From contig SLHU01000229.1 of assembly GCA_007135995.1 (NCBI GenBank), positions 1 to 5,153 on the forward strand: 5,153 nucleotides of DNA, in the 5' to 3' direction. Source of the DNA: Clostridiales bacterium. Its GTDB lineage: Bacteria; Bacillota; Clostridia; Saccharofermentanales; UBA5734. Shown in pieces: positions 5,119-5,153 of this stretch; the stretch's first letter is position 1, and every line of letters begins with the position of its first letter. A program made the position numbers and the translations under genes. The notes under the pieces are model-generated. The model did not search any database. It saw nothing but the letters and a program-made list of their open reading frames with translations, and was not told the DNA's origin.

Positions 5119-5153
5119 ATGCCTATCAGCACAATACCCGGCCAGATCAAGGC
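5119..5153 (+). CDS. Start of an unidentified gene (cut by right edge)
   Basis: A strong AGGAGG (5101-5106) downstream of a good promoter marks a plus-strand gene start at the right edge. Two starts are possible in different frames. The ATG at 5119 is 12 nt from the ribosome binding site and reads MPISTIPGQIK. The GTG at 5111 is 4 nt away and reads MHLCLSAQYPARSR if initiated as Met. The ATG peptide looks more protein-like, but the spacing is long; the GTG spacing resembles that of the glycosidase gene (also 4 nt). Both frames are open to the edge. Too few residues are available to identify the product. The gene is divergent from the glycosidase across about 360 bp, so the two may share control. 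Confidence 0.45.
   Translation, partial: MPISTIPGQIK

Overview
The window carries three complete genes and two partial ones. The organism is most likely a mid-GC Bacillota (low-GC Gram-positive type). This rests on purine-rich AGGAGG-type ribosome binding sites, sigma-A-like promoters, a clostridial-style PAS sensor, a DUF4091 glycosidase and a bacterial non-haem ferritin. I cannot place it more precisely from sequence alone. There are no mobile elements, tRNA or rRNA genes, or CRISPR arrays.

Layout: (1) 1-557, minus strand: the N-terminal part of a PAS-domain sensor that runs off the left edge. (2) 558-1003: an intergenic region with the sensor's leader, a decayed or frameshift-split small membrane protein gene (688-891), a hairpin, and the ferritin promoter with a palindrome. 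(3) 1004-1519, plus strand: ferritin with an intact ferroxidase centre, followed by three 27-bp repeats and a strong bidirectional terminator shared with the converging CHAD gene. (4) 1754-2767, minus strand: a stand-alone CHAD-domain (polyphosphate-binding) protein. Its leader is unusual, with a good promoter, a small membrane-peptide ORF and a strong ribosome binding site that is not in front of any ATG. (5) 2990-3062: a 35-bp tandem repeat directly after the stop of the next gene. (6) 3068-4756, minus strand: a DUF4091 / GH123-like glycoside hydrolase with an Asp-Glu catalytic-type pair. (7) 4757-5118: a divergent control region. (8) 5119-5153: the first codons of a plus-strand gene that runs off the right edge.

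The genes do not form one operon or an obvious pathway. Ferritin (iron store) and CHAD (polyphosphate store/granule) converge on a common terminator, and both belong to reserve or stress physiology. The glycosidase has its own promoter region and no transporter or regulator inside the window. I see no convincing new defence or mobile system. The most unusual signals are the two small membrane-protein loci (688-891 plus and 2790-2915 minus), both too short for routine gene calling, and the in-frame repeat tail after ferritin.
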